A stretch of DNA of 64,000 nucleotides. Origin: Enterococcus canis NBRC 100695 (GTDB lineage: Bacteria > Bacillota > Bacilli > Lactobacillales > Enterococcaceae). Each line of letters begins with the position of its first letter. Position 1 is the first letter of the stretch. The notes under the pieces are model-generated. The model made no database searches, was not told where the DNA came from, and was given only the letters and a program-made list of their open reading frames with translations. The stretch lies in contig NZ_BCQJ01000003.1 in NCBI RefSeq assembly GCF_001544375.1, forward strand, positions 186,001-250,000, written 5' to 3'. The translations under genes were made by a program, and so were the position numbers. Positions 40,741 through 48,405 of the stretch are shown piece after piece.

Positions 40741-41767
40741 GACTGATCACCTCCACGCCGACATTTTGTTGTTGGAAGAAGGTCAAGGCTTGTTGAATCT
40801 GTTCATCTGAGCCAGTCAAAAGCACGGTCAATGAACCAAATGAGCCTTCCTTAGCTTGCTGCACTTTCCCATATACTACATTAACATCCACATCAAATTG
40901 TCTGATAGCCTGTGAGATGACGGGCTCATTGGCATTATTTTCGTTAAAGGTCAAGGTCACGATTTGTCCTTCAGGATTTTCGCGAATAAAATCAGCCAAG
41001 ACTTCCGTCGGGTCTTCCTCCGGTTCCATTTCCTGTTGCACGAACCGCTTCGTCACTTCCTGTTGAGGGTGACGGAAAACGTCTAACACGGCCCCTTCTT
41101 CCACGACCGTTCCTAATTCCATCACGGCTACCTTATTGCAAATCTTGCGAATGACGTGCATTTCATGGGTAATCAAGACAATCGTTAGTTGTAGCTTGCG
41201 GTTGATTTCTAATAGGAGATCCAAGACCTCATCAGTTGTTTGGGGATCTAGTGCACTGGTTGCTTCATCACACAGTAAGATTTCGGGTTCATTGGCTAGG
41301 GCGCGGGCAATCCCCACCCGTTGCTTCTGACCACCAGAAAGTTGGGCGGGATAGGCGTCACCGCGACCTTCCAAACCAACTAACTTCAATAATTCTTCCG
41401 CTCGTTGGCGACGGCGATTTTTTTCAACGCCAGCTAATTCCAGCGGCAACATGATATTTTCTAAGATTGTGCGACTCCATAATAAATTAAAGTGCTGAAA
41501 AATCATGCCGATTTTTTTACGAAATGTTCGTAACTCTTTACCGGCTAACTGACTAACATTATGATTGTTTACCACTACTTCACCACTGGTTGGCTGTTCT
41601 AAACCATTCAATAAACGAACCAGCGTACTTTTACCAGCGCCGGAGTAGCCGACGATCCCAAAAATATCGCCTTGTTCCACCTGCAAATTCACTTGCTGAA
41701 CTGCTTGAATGGTGCCTGCTTTTCCTTGAAAAGACTTATTGACCTGATGCAATTCGATCAATGCCAT
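40733..41767 (-). CDS. metN: Methionine ABC transporter ATPase MetN
   Basis: 344 residues. ABC ATPase with Walker A GYSGAGKSTL, signature LSGGQKQRVGIA and Walker B LLCDEATSALDP, plus a C-terminal NIL regulatory domain (about 265-344) typical of MetN. The T-box leader directly upstream implies control by uncharged tRNA. Confidence 0.94.
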   Translation of the reverse strand: MALIELHQVNKSFQGKAGTIQAVQQVNLQVEQGDIFGIVGYSGAGKSTLVRLLNGLEQPTSGEVVVNNHNVSQLAGKELRTFRKKIGMIFQHFNLLWSRTILENIMLPLELAGVEKNRRRQRAEELLKLVGLEGRGDAYPAQLSGGQKQRVGIARALANEPEILLCDEATSALDPQTTDEVLDLLLEINRKLQLTIVLITHEMHVIRKICNKVAVMELGTVVEEGAVLDVFRHPQQEVTKRFVQQEMEPEEDPTEVLADFIRENPEGQIVTLTFNENNANEPVISQAIRQFDVDVNVVYGKVQQAKEGSFGSLTVLLTGSDEQIQQALTFFQQQNVGVEVISRG

Positions 41768-42092
41768 CTTGATTCACTACTTTCTAATTTCTTTTTAGGT
41801 ACTAAAAAAGCTTCCGTCCCTCTACTACTTCTAGTAAAAGGACGGAAGCATAAATTCCGTGTTACCACCTTTTTTCGTCATTTCTTCGCAAAAATGACCT
41901 CAGCCAGTACTTGAACACTTCGCATACTGTGGTGCTGTAACGGGCACTCCCGTGATAGGCTTACATATTTGTTCACCTATTCTGCTCAAAGACCATCTTC
42001 CATCTCGATTCCATTGCCCTTTCTCAGCTAAACGGGGCTCTCTTAAAATTTCTTCGACATGTACTCTTCTTTTCAAAGCTTTCTGTATTGCT
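41768..42092 (-). ncRNA. T-box leader of metNIQ
   Basis: About 320-nt leader on the minus strand. The T-box sequence AAGGTGGTAACACGG is at 41871-41857 and is followed by TTATGCTTCCGTCC. The terminator GCTTCCGTCC/GGACGGAAGC plus T6 (41849-41804) shares its first arm with the antiterminator, the classic switch. AGAGAG and GCTGAGAAAGGG near 42040 fit Stem I. A candidate specifier AUG lies at 41966-41964 (AAATATGTAAG), consistent with Met-tRNA control of the downstream transporter. The specifier assignment is inference, the T-box itself is clear. Confidence 0.9.
41804..41849 (-). terminator. Regulated terminator of the T-box
   Basis: Ten-base-pair stem (41849-41840 with 41819-41810) and a T6 tail, competing with the antiterminator formed by the T-box sequence. 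Confidence 0.88.
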
Positions 42093-42096
42093 TGAA

Positions 42097-42125
42097 ATTA
42101 TAGCAACCTATTTTGGGATTGTCAA
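42097..42125 (-). promoter_or_regulatory. Consensus promoter of metNIQ
   Basis: Minus-strand TTGACA (42125-42120) and TATAAT (42102-42097) with a 17-nt spacer, a perfect match to the housekeeping consensus. It starts only 7 nt past the stop of the upstream GcvH-like gene. Confidence 0.9.
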
Positions 42126-42131
42126 ACGTTT

Positions 42132-42470
42132 TTATAGTTTTTCAAATTCCGTTTCATCTACGCCAGTCAAAACGACTAACCAAGCTTCCTTATTATCAGG
42201 ATTATCCAAAAGGCTTGGATTTGCTTCGGCTTCCGTATTGATTTGGCTAACGGTTCCCGTCAATGGGCTGGTCAGTTCACTAACTGATTTTTCTGCTTCT
42301 AATTCTGCTAGGCTTTCATTTTTTTGAATCGTCTCACCTAATTTAGGCAAGTTCACAAAACTGATTGCGCCTAGATCATCTTGAATATCATTGGTTAGGC
42401 CGATACGATACTCGTCCCCAGTTTTCATGACCCATAGGGTATGCTCAACTGTTTTCATGTTCTTATCCAT
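42132..42470 (-). CDS. GcvH-like lipoyl-domain protein
   Basis: 112 residues of the glycine cleavage H protein fold, with the lipoylation Lys in LEAEKSVSEL and the preceding hairpin GETIQKNESL. No glycine-cleavage gene is nearby. GcvH-like proteins in Gram-positives often serve as lipoyl relay carriers instead; that role is inference. I take ATG 42470 (GAAGGAG upstream); an adjacent GTG is possible. It ends directly in front of the metNIQ promoter with no terminator between. Confidence 0.78.
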   Translation of the reverse strand: MDKNMKTVEHTLWVMKTGDEYRIGLTNDIQDDLGAISFVNLPKLGETIQKNESLAELEAEKSVSELTSPLTGTVSQINTEAEANPSLLDNPDNKEAWLVVLTGVDETEFEKL

Positions 42471-42472
42471 CA

Positions 42473-42835
42473 CTATTTGGCTCCTTCATAGTCGGTTTCT
42501 TTGAATCCAATCGCCACCAACTCGCCGTCTTTGACTAAGATTGGGCGTTTGATTAGCATCCCGTCTTTAGATAATATAGTCGCCGCTTCTTCTGGTGTCA
42601 ATTCATTGACCTTGTCTTTCCAACCCTGTTCACGGTATTTGATTCCGCTGGTGTTGAAAAAACGGCGTACCGGCAGATCACTAGCCTGCATCCACTGTAA
42701 GAGCTGACTGCTAGCTGGTGGATTTTCCACCATATCTTCGACTTGGACCGCGACATTATGTTTCTCCAACCAAGCCTTCGCTTTTTTACAGGTAGAACAT
42801 TTGGGGTACCAGTATAACGTATACACGTGCCTCAC
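42473..42835 (-). CDS. ArsC/Spx-family thioredoxin-fold protein
   Basis: 120 residues. CSTCKKAKAWLE near residue 13 is the Cys-x-x-Cys of the ArsC/Spx/YusI group, and RRFFNTSGIKYRE and RPILVKDG are the family signatures. It could be an arsenate-reductase-like oxidoreductase or an Spx-type regulator; the Spx RPxL-like RNA-polymerase contacts cannot be judged here. The start is GTG overlapping the rodA stop by 4 nt, so it is translated with rodA. Confidence 0.8.
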   Translation of the reverse strand: MRHVYTLYWYPKCSTCKKAKAWLEKHNVAVQVEDMVENPPASSQLLQWMQASDLPVRRFFNTSGIKYREQGWKDKVNELTPEEAATILSKDGMLIKRPILVKDGELVAIGFKETDYEGAK

Positions 42836-44001
42836 TCGCTTTCTGCTTCACTCTTTTGGTAACGCATTGAAAGGATCAAGCCGACACCAATCATATTCCC
42901 TAGAATCGAAGACCCCCCTTGACTGATAAAAGGCAACGGAATCCCGGTTAGCGGTAAAAGACCAATGTTAGCGCCGATATTTTCAAATACGTGGAACAGG
43001 ATCATCATAATGATGCCTGTGGCGATGTACGCATAAAATTCGTTGTTGGTATCGAAACACACCCGAATCATACGATAGATCAATATAAAGTATAACAAAA
43101 TCACGAAACTACCGCCAATAAAACCAAAATTTTCGCCGATTACGGTGAAAATCATATCGGATTCACGGACGGGCACATAAACTTCACTGACATTAAAACC
43201 TTTACCTAAAATACCGCCGGAACCAATGGCAATCAGCCCTTGCGCCGGTTGATAGGAACGCCCTGAGGTATCGTGGAAAGGGTCTAGCCAAGAATCAATA
43301 CGGGCAAATTGGTAATCTTGGAAACCAAACTTATTCAAAATATCGCGACCACCTTCAGTGGTAACTAAGAAAATCGTCAAGCCTCCCAAGACCACAAAGG
43401 TTCCAATAACCGGCAGCACAATTTTCCATGAGATTCCCGACATCAGGAAAACCCCACCAAAAATCGCCACAAATACCAGCATAGTCCCAAAGTCTTTTTG
43501 CATTAGAACTAGGCCTAGAACAGGTAAGGTTACTAAAAAGAGCTTACCAATCAACCAAAAATCGCTTTGGGTAGTCCGCACGCGATTTTTCACGTTATGC
43601 TGCGTCACCACATAGGCCATCATCAAGATATAGGCAATTTTCATCAACTCAGAAGGCTGAAAGGTCAGTGGACCAATTCGCAGCCAGTTTTTAGAGCCGG
43701 TATCGGCGGCTAATGAGCGGTCATAAAATTGTAGTAAGAAAACCATCAAGCCTAAACCTGCCGCATAGAAAACTGGGGTCAGCTTCCATAAAAGCTTCGA
43801 GCTGAAGTGCATCAAGATAATGACGGCAACGCCCCCTAATAAATACCAAAGCCCTTGCTTCAATAAAGGCATCATAATTGCTGGATGTTTTGGATCATGG
43901 CTTAGCGCAACATATAATGAGAGCATCCCAATCAATGAGAGCAGGAAAACCGGCAAGATCACGCCGTAATCAATGCGGTTATCTAAATTTTTTCTATTCA
44001 T
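42832..44001 (-). CDS. rodA: Peptidoglycan polymerase RodA (FtsW/RodA/SpoVE)
   Basis: 389 residues, about ten membrane helices. SEDS signatures: GSKNWLRIGPLTFQPSELMK, LVLMQKDFGTMLV (catalytic Asp region), GGILGKGFNVSEVYVPVRES, FTVIGENFGFIG and FISQGGSSILGNM. RodA polymerises glycan chains with a class B PBP in elongation. The pattern is closer to RodA than FtsW, but the two are hard to part by eye. Confidence 0.87.
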   Translation of the reverse strand: MNRKNLDNRIDYGVILPVFLLSLIGMLSLYVALSHDPKHPAIMMPLLKQGLWYLLGGVAVIILMHFSSKLLWKLTPVFYAAGLGLMVFLLQFYDRSLAADTGSKNWLRIGPLTFQPSELMKIAYILMMAYVVTQHNVKNRVRTTQSDFWLIGKLFLVTLPVLGLVLMQKDFGTMLVFVAIFGGVFLMSGISWKIVLPVIGTFVVLGGLTIFLVTTEGGRDILNKFGFQDYQFARIDSWLDPFHDTSGRSYQPAQGLIAIGSGGILGKGFNVSEVYVPVRESDMIFTVIGENFGFIGGSFVILLYFILIYRMIRVCFDTNNEFYAYIATGIIMMILFHVFENIGANIGLLPLTGIPLPFISQGGSSILGNMIGVGLILSMRYQKSEAESE

Positions 44002-44398
44002 GTGTCATCCCTTTTCTACCTTTCATCTGGAAAATCTCCATACTGTTCCTTATTATAGCGGTCTCGTTTTAGAAAAGAAAGTGGCACTCTTCTATTTGAC
44101 AAAAACTTTACTTTCACCCGCATATCAGCCTATCCACTGAATCATCGTTAAAAAACAGCCTTCATTTTTTCATCGCAAGAGTTTCATAATTTTGAAATAC
44201 GTGCATCACAAAAAGTTCACACCTTCTTAGTACTATAAATATGTACCCAACAAACCCAAACAAACTTTTTCATTTTCAACTCCTTAGAGCCGGCTGCGAT
44301 GCCGGCTCCCTTTTTTGTCTAAAAACATCCTGACTAGTCAAGGGACGCTTTTTGTTTTACAATAGGAAAGAAAAAACGACCAAAAAAGGAGAGACATC
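44002..44398. other. Intergenic region rodA/upp
   Basis: Divergent spacer of about 400 nt. It contains the rodA ribosome site and upstream region, a strong plus-strand terminator at 44287-44316 with no gene before it, and the upp ribosome site (AAGGAGAG). No coding frame with a ribosome site is seen. Confidence 0.55.
44287..44316 (+). terminator. Orphan terminator upstream of upp
   Basis: GAGCCGGC/GCCGGCTC with a TGCGAT loop and T6, 83 nt before the upp start. No gene reads into it on this strand, so it ends either a small RNA or an attenuated upp leader. Confidence 0.82.
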
Positions 44399-45028
44399 AT
44401 GGGTAAATTTCAAGTTATTGATCATCCACTGATTCAACACAAGTTAACGATTATCCGCGACAAAAACTGTGGCACAAAGGTATTCCGCGAAGTAGTCGAC
44501 GAAATCGCAATGTTAATGGCATACGAAGTATCACGGGATATGCCGTTAGAAGATATCGTAATTGAAACACCAATCACTTCTACCACGCAAAAAACGTTAA
44601 CCGGTAAAAAAGTTGCTATCGTTCCAATTTTACGTGCCGGCATCGGCATGGTGGACGGTATCTTGGAACTGATTCCCGCAGCCAAAGTTGGTCATATCGG
44701 GCTTTACCGCGATGAAGAAACCTTAGAACCACATGAATATTTCTTCAAAATGCCGGAAGATATCGACAGCCGTCAAATTTTTGTAGTTGACCCAATGTTA
44801 GCCACTGGTGGTTCTGCTATCATGGCTATTGACGCCTTGAAAAAACGTGGCGCTTCAAATATCAAATTTGTTTGTTTAGTTGCTGCTCCTGAAGGCGTTA
44901 AAGCCTTGCAAGAAGCTCATCTAGATATCGACATCTATACTGCCGCGCTTGATGAAAAACTTAATGAACATGGTTACATCGTGCCAGGTCTAGGAGACGC
45001 TGGTGACCGTTTATTCGGTACGAAATAG
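44399..45028 (+). CDS. upp: Uracil phosphoribosyltransferase
   Basis: 209 residues, full length. Begins [20 protein letters not shown]. The PRPP-binding loop is [12 protein letters not shown], the [10 protein letters not shown] motif is conserved, and the uracil-binding end [19 protein letters not shown] is intact. Converts uracil and PRPP to UMP. Single-gene unit. Confidence 0.97.
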   Translation: MGKFQVIDHPLIQHKLTIIRDKNCGTKVFREVVDEIAMLMAYEVSRDMPLEDIVIETPITSTTQKTLTGKKVAIVPILRAGIGMVDGILELIPAAKVGHIGLYRDEETLEPHEYFFKMPEDIDSRQIFVVDPMLATGGSAIMAIDALKKRGASNIKFVCLVAAPEGVKALQEAHLDIDIYTAALDEKLNEHGYIVPGLGDAGDRLFGTK

Positions 45029-45035
45029 CCAGACT

Positions 45036-45084
45036 AAAAACGCTTCGCCCTCAAGTCAGTAGACTTACGGCGAAGCGTTTTTTT
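45036..45084. terminator. Bidirectional terminator upp/AI-2E gene
   Basis: AAAAACGCTTCGCC and its complement enclosing a 19-nt loop, with A and T runs on the two sides. It overlaps the stop of the convergent gene by two bases. Confidence 0.88.
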
Positions 45085-46222
45085 AATCTTCATAAAGTGA
45101 GGATACCTTGCGATACCATTCAAAGATATGGGTAATCAGAACTTTTAAAGCGGCATAGACAGGAATCCCTAAAATGACGCCCACAACACCGAACAGTTTA
45201 CCTGAAGTCAATAAGACTAATAAAATCGTCACTGGATGAATCTCTAATTGGCTGCCCAATACAAGCGGTGATACGAAGCGGCCTTCAATCGTCTGCTCGA
45301 CAATAAAGACAACAATCACTTTCACCAACATCACTGGTCCAGCTACAATCCCTAAGAATACCGCCGGAATCATCGCTAAAAAGGAGCCTAAATAGGGAAT
45401 CAGATTTAAGAAACCAGCAGCAATCCCTAAGGTCACCGCATAGTCTAAGCCAATAACTGAGAAACCGATAATGAACATTACGGCAACTGCGAAGGCTACG
45501 GTTAACTGACCACGAATATAAGAGGAAACTTGTTGATTCATTTCCTGTAAGACGGTTAACGTTGGTTGACGCATTTTATTCGGTAAAAATTTAACGATAT
45601 ATTTTGGTAACTGCTTGCCGTCTTTCAGTAAATAAAACAAGATAAACGGCATAGTCACTACGGCTACCACGACCGTCGTAACGGCGCCTAAAATACTAGT
45701 GATTCCTTGGAAAGCATTAGAAGAAACACTTTTCAACACTTCGGTCACATTGCTGACTAAGTTGTCTCCCACTGATTCGATTTGTTGGCGGAATTGACCA
45801 AATAGCGGATCCTTTAAAACATCTTGGATTGTGGCATCGATCGTGTTGAGATAGCCCGGAAAATTATTGACAAAGCTCAAGGTTTGTTCTTGGATTTTGG
45901 GGATAATCACGACGATTCCCCAAACCAACAAGCCCACTACTAGCACAAACAACGCGACAATGGCAATGATTCGGTGGACACCCTTTTTCTCCAAATAATC
46001 CACTACTGGATTCATTAAATAATACAGAATGGCCGCCAATATGATTGGCAAGCCTACGATGGCTAAGAATTGCCAAACTGGTGCAAATAGATAAGATACC
46101 TTGGTGAAAACCAAGAGAATCAACAGAATCAGTAACACGATTACTAACGCTGTCACCACTTGATTATTTAAAAACCACTTCCAAAACCAGGAAAGGCGGC
46201 TTTCTTTTTCTTTATCTGGCAT
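45083..46222 (-). CDS. AI-2E (PerM/YtvI) family membrane protein
   Basis: 379 residues with about eight hydrophobic segments and a central periplasm-like region (about 115-200). Family motifs include PFILFYLLKDGKQLPKYIV, YIRGQLTVAFAVAVMF, LNLIPYLGSFLAMIPA and VSPLVLGSQLEIHPVTILL. Members export or transport diverse solutes (AI-2, Na+/H+), so the substrate is open. ATG follows AGGAGG; 8 nt after the PTS-like gene, so both are likely one unit. Confidence 0.85.
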   Translation of the reverse strand: MPDKEKESRLSWFWKWFLNNQVVTALVIVLLILLILLVFTKVSYLFAPVWQFLAIVGLPIILAAILYYLMNPVVDYLEKKGVHRIIAIVALFVLVVGLLVWGIVVIIPKIQEQTLSFVNNFPGYLNTIDATIQDVLKDPLFGQFRQQIESVGDNLVSNVTEVLKSVSSNAFQGITSILGAVTTVVVAVVTMPFILFYLLKDGKQLPKYIVKFLPNKMRQPTLTVLQEMNQQVSSYIRGQLTVAFAVAVMFIIGFSVIGLDYAVTLGIAAGFLNLIPYLGSFLAMIPAVFLGIVAGPVMLVKVIVVFIVEQTIEGRFVSPLVLGSQLEIHPVTILLVLLTSGKLFGVVGVILGIPVYAALKVLITHIFEWYRKVSSLYED

Positions 46223-46230
46223 AGTCCCTC

Positions 46231-46578
46231 CTATGAATAATAGATTTGACTTTCAACGTGTAGTTCTGGTAAAACATGTGGCGTCAAATACACGCCATTG
46301 GCAATGTTTTCTGCCCCTTCATCGCCAAAAATCAGCGTCACGTGGCCCAGTTCATTTAAATTTTGATTGGCCATGCGACCAACAGCTGCTACTTGGTAGG
46401 CTTGATCATCGAAACGTAGTGTCATGCCTGGTGTCAACGTGATTTCGCCGGGCTCCGCAAAATGTTGAACTACGGAGTATTCCCGCAGAGCTGGTGTTGC
46501 CGTCTCGTCAAATAAGATCAGCATGGGTTCTTTAGGATCAATGGCTTGAGATCCAATATGGGTAATCGTTGCTTTCAT
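46231..46578 (-). CDS. Glucitol/sorbitol-type PTS EIIA, orphan
   Basis: 115 residues of the PTS EIIA-Gut family (KATITHIGSQAIDP, LFDETATPALREYSVVQHF, GHVTLIF). In complete systems the phosphorylated His lies early in such chains. No EIIB, EIIC or sorbitol dehydrogenase gene is near, so a transport role here is doubtful; it may be regulatory or a relic. GAAGGAG precedes the ATG. Confidence 0.8.
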   Translation of the reverse strand: MKATITHIGSQAIDPKEPMLILFDETATPALREYSVVQHFAEPGEITLTPGMTLRFDDQAYQVAAVGRMANQNLNELGHVTLIFGDEGAENIANGVYLTPHVLPELHVESQIYYS

Positions 46579-46699
46579 TCATCTAGCTCCTTCTTTTTTG
46601 ATACTTTTTTATTATAGCATAAGTTTTTTGATAGCCTTCTCAATTTTTCGGAAAGTCTGTGCTATACTGAGGCTAGATTGATTATTGGAGGGATTTTTT

Positions 46700-47719
46700 G
46701 TGACATTACCGATTTATCTAGGCACTTACACACGCCGTGACAGCAAAGGGATCTATCAGATCGACCTAAACACGGAAACACAGCAATTGGAAAATCTAAC
46801 TTTACTGATCGACGAGGTCAGCCCAACTTATTTAGCCCAAGCTCAAAGTGGTGAACTATTCACGGTTACTACCGTTGACGGCTTAGGCGGTACCGCCGCG
46901 TACAATAAAACAGCGGAAGGCTATCAAAAAGCCAATGCCATCACAGAAGAAGGCGCACCAACTTGTTATGTCGCGGTCGATGAAAAACGGCAATTAGTCT
47001 ACGCGGCTAACTATCACAAAGGGGAAGTTTTGGTTTACAAAATCAACGCTGATGGCACTTTAACGTTGACTGATAAAGCCCAACATGAAGGTACTGGTCC
47101 TCATGAAAACCAAGAAAAAGCCCACGCTCATTATAGTGACTTAACTCCAGACGGACGTTTAGTCGTTTGCGACCTAGGGACAGACGAAGTCTTCACCTAT
47201 GACGTTAGCAATGAAGGCAAATTAACAGAGGTGGCCCGTTTTACCGCACAGCCTGGCACCGGCCCGCGTCACATCGTGTTCCATCCAAACCATACAACGG
47301 CTTATTTATTTGGCGAATTGAATAGCACCGTTAACGTGCTAACTTACGATGCTGCGACTGGTAGCTTCACCGAAGAAATGGTGGCTTCTACTTTACCTGC
47401 AGACTATGACGGCTTCAACGGTGGCGCGGCAATCCGTATTTCAAAGGATGGTCGCTTCGTTTATGCTTCTAATCGTGGGCATAATTCCATCGCCGTGTTT
47501 GCCGTTAAAGATAACAGCGTGGAACGTATCCAGCTAATCAGTACTGAGGGGGATTTCCCGCGGGACTTCAATTTAGATCCAAGTGGTGAATTCGTAGTAG
47601 CAGCCAATCAAAATTCCGATAACTTGACGCTTTACCGTCGTGACGCTGAATCTGGCCAGTTGAGCTTACTGCAAAAAGATGTTTATGCACCAGAAGCAGT
47701 TTGCGTTGTATTTGCTTAA
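46700..47719 (+). CDS. Lactonase (beta-propeller) family protein
   Basis: 339 residues from GTG 46700, chosen because GGAGGG lies 7 nt upstream; the longer frame starts inside that site. Opens LPIYLGTYTRRDSKGIYQ and repeats blades such as CYVAVDEKRQLVYAANYHKG, GTGPRHIVFHPNHTTAYLFG and FVYASNRGHNSIAVF. This is the 6-phosphogluconolactonase (YkgB/Pgl, seven-bladed) family. It may act in the pentose phosphate pathway; the exact lactone is unproven. Confidence 0.85.
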   Translation: MTLPIYLGTYTRRDSKGIYQIDLNTETQQLENLTLLIDEVSPTYLAQAQSGELFTVTTVDGLGGTAAYNKTAEGYQKANAITEEGAPTCYVAVDEKRQLVYAANYHKGEVLVYKINADGTLTLTDKAQHEGTGPHENQEKAHAHYSDLTPDGRLVVCDLGTDEVFTYDVSNEGKLTEVARFTAQPGTGPRHIVFHPNHTTAYLFGELNSTVNVLTYDAATGSFTEEMVASTLPADYDGFNGGAAIRISKDGRFVYASNRGHNSIAVFAVKDNSVERIQLISTEGDFPRDFNLDPSGEFVVAANQNSDNLTLYRRDAESGQLSLLQKDVYAPEAVCVVFA

Positions 47720-47726
47720 TTTTTAG

Positions 47727-47754
47727 GGACTGAGAATTTTCTCAGTCCTTTTTT
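47727..47754 (+). terminator. Terminator of the lactonase gene
   Basis: GGACTGAGAA/TTCTCAGTCC with a two-base loop and T6. Confidence 0.88.
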
Positions 47755-47817
47755 GCTGCCTTTCTGTTTCTCAAATAGTTGGACTTTCGGTATACTTAAA
47801 GAAAAGGAGGTCCTGAA

Positions 47818-48171
47818 ATGACAAATACACCACAAATTGAATTTCTTTTGAAATATTTATCTGAGATCCATAATAAAAGTTTGGCGCTCTACGAATTGGT
47901 GATTTCTCGCCCCAAGCCGAGCCACGAACGCGTCGTGTTGAACATCAATGAGCTTTTTACGTTGTATCATACAACAAATCTCTTTTACTTCGAGCATCCT
48001 GAGTTGAATCAAGGTGAAGTAGTGCCGTTTTTAAGCGCCTTTGATGATTTTTACTTTGAATTGAAGCAAGTTTTCCTTAATGAAGACGATGATACGGCTT
48101 TACTTTATAATCGGTTACTTACCATGAAAGAGACTTTTGAAGAATTGACGAAAGCCTACAATGTCTTATAA
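47818..48171 (+). CDS. Conserved hypothetical protein
   Basis: 117 residues, predicted mostly helical, soluble and acidic, rich in Leu, Glu and Tyr/Phe (for example LFTLYHTTNLFYFEHPEL). AAAGGAGG lies 7 nt before the ATG, so the gene is real. I recognise no domain. It is followed 23 nt later by a 53-residue gene, with which it probably forms an operon. Confidence 0.7.
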   Translation: MTNTPQIEFLLKYLSEIHNKSLALYELVISRPKPSHERVVLNINELFTLYHTTNLFYFEHPELNQGEVVPFLSAFDDFYFELKQVFLNEDDDTALLYNRLLTMKETFEELTKAYNVL

Positions 48172-48194
48172 TAGCAAGTAGGAGTGTGAAGCCA

Positions 48195-48356
48195 ATGAAC
48201 GCACAGGATGTTTTAGAACGGTTACGAGAAGAATTGGAAATGCCATTTTTCAACGGTAAGGTCGAAGAAAAAACGTATACGGAAGAAGAATATCAAGAGC
48301 TAAAGCAAAGTTTGATTCGCTACTTTGATGATTATGTCCGTAATGTAGAAAATTAA
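48195..48356 (+). CDS. Small acidic hypothetical protein
   Basis: 53 residues (starts MNAQDVLERLREELEMPFF, ends VRNVEN). AGGAG lies 11 nt upstream of the ATG and the terminator follows directly after the stop. Strongly acidic and helical in character. No family recognised; the operon position after the preceding hypothetical gene is the main support. Confidence 0.62.
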   Translation: MNAQDVLERLREELEMPFFNGKVEEKTYTEEEYQELKQSLIRYFDDYVRNVEN

Positions 48357-48360
48357 GTTA

Positions 48361-48394
48361 AGAAGAGGACTTCGACAGCTGTCGAAGTCCTCTT
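48361..48394. terminator. Bidirectional terminator
   Basis: A perfect 30-bp palindrome (arms AGAGGACTTCGACAG and complement) with a short T run, between the convergent small gene and the P-type ATPase gene. Confidence 0.82.
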
Positions 48395-48405
48395 TCTATG
48401 TGCGT

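Noticed and set aside
44240-44329. A 29-codon frame upstream of upp as a leader peptide
   Set aside because: No ribosome site before its ATG, and it runs through the terminator hairpin.
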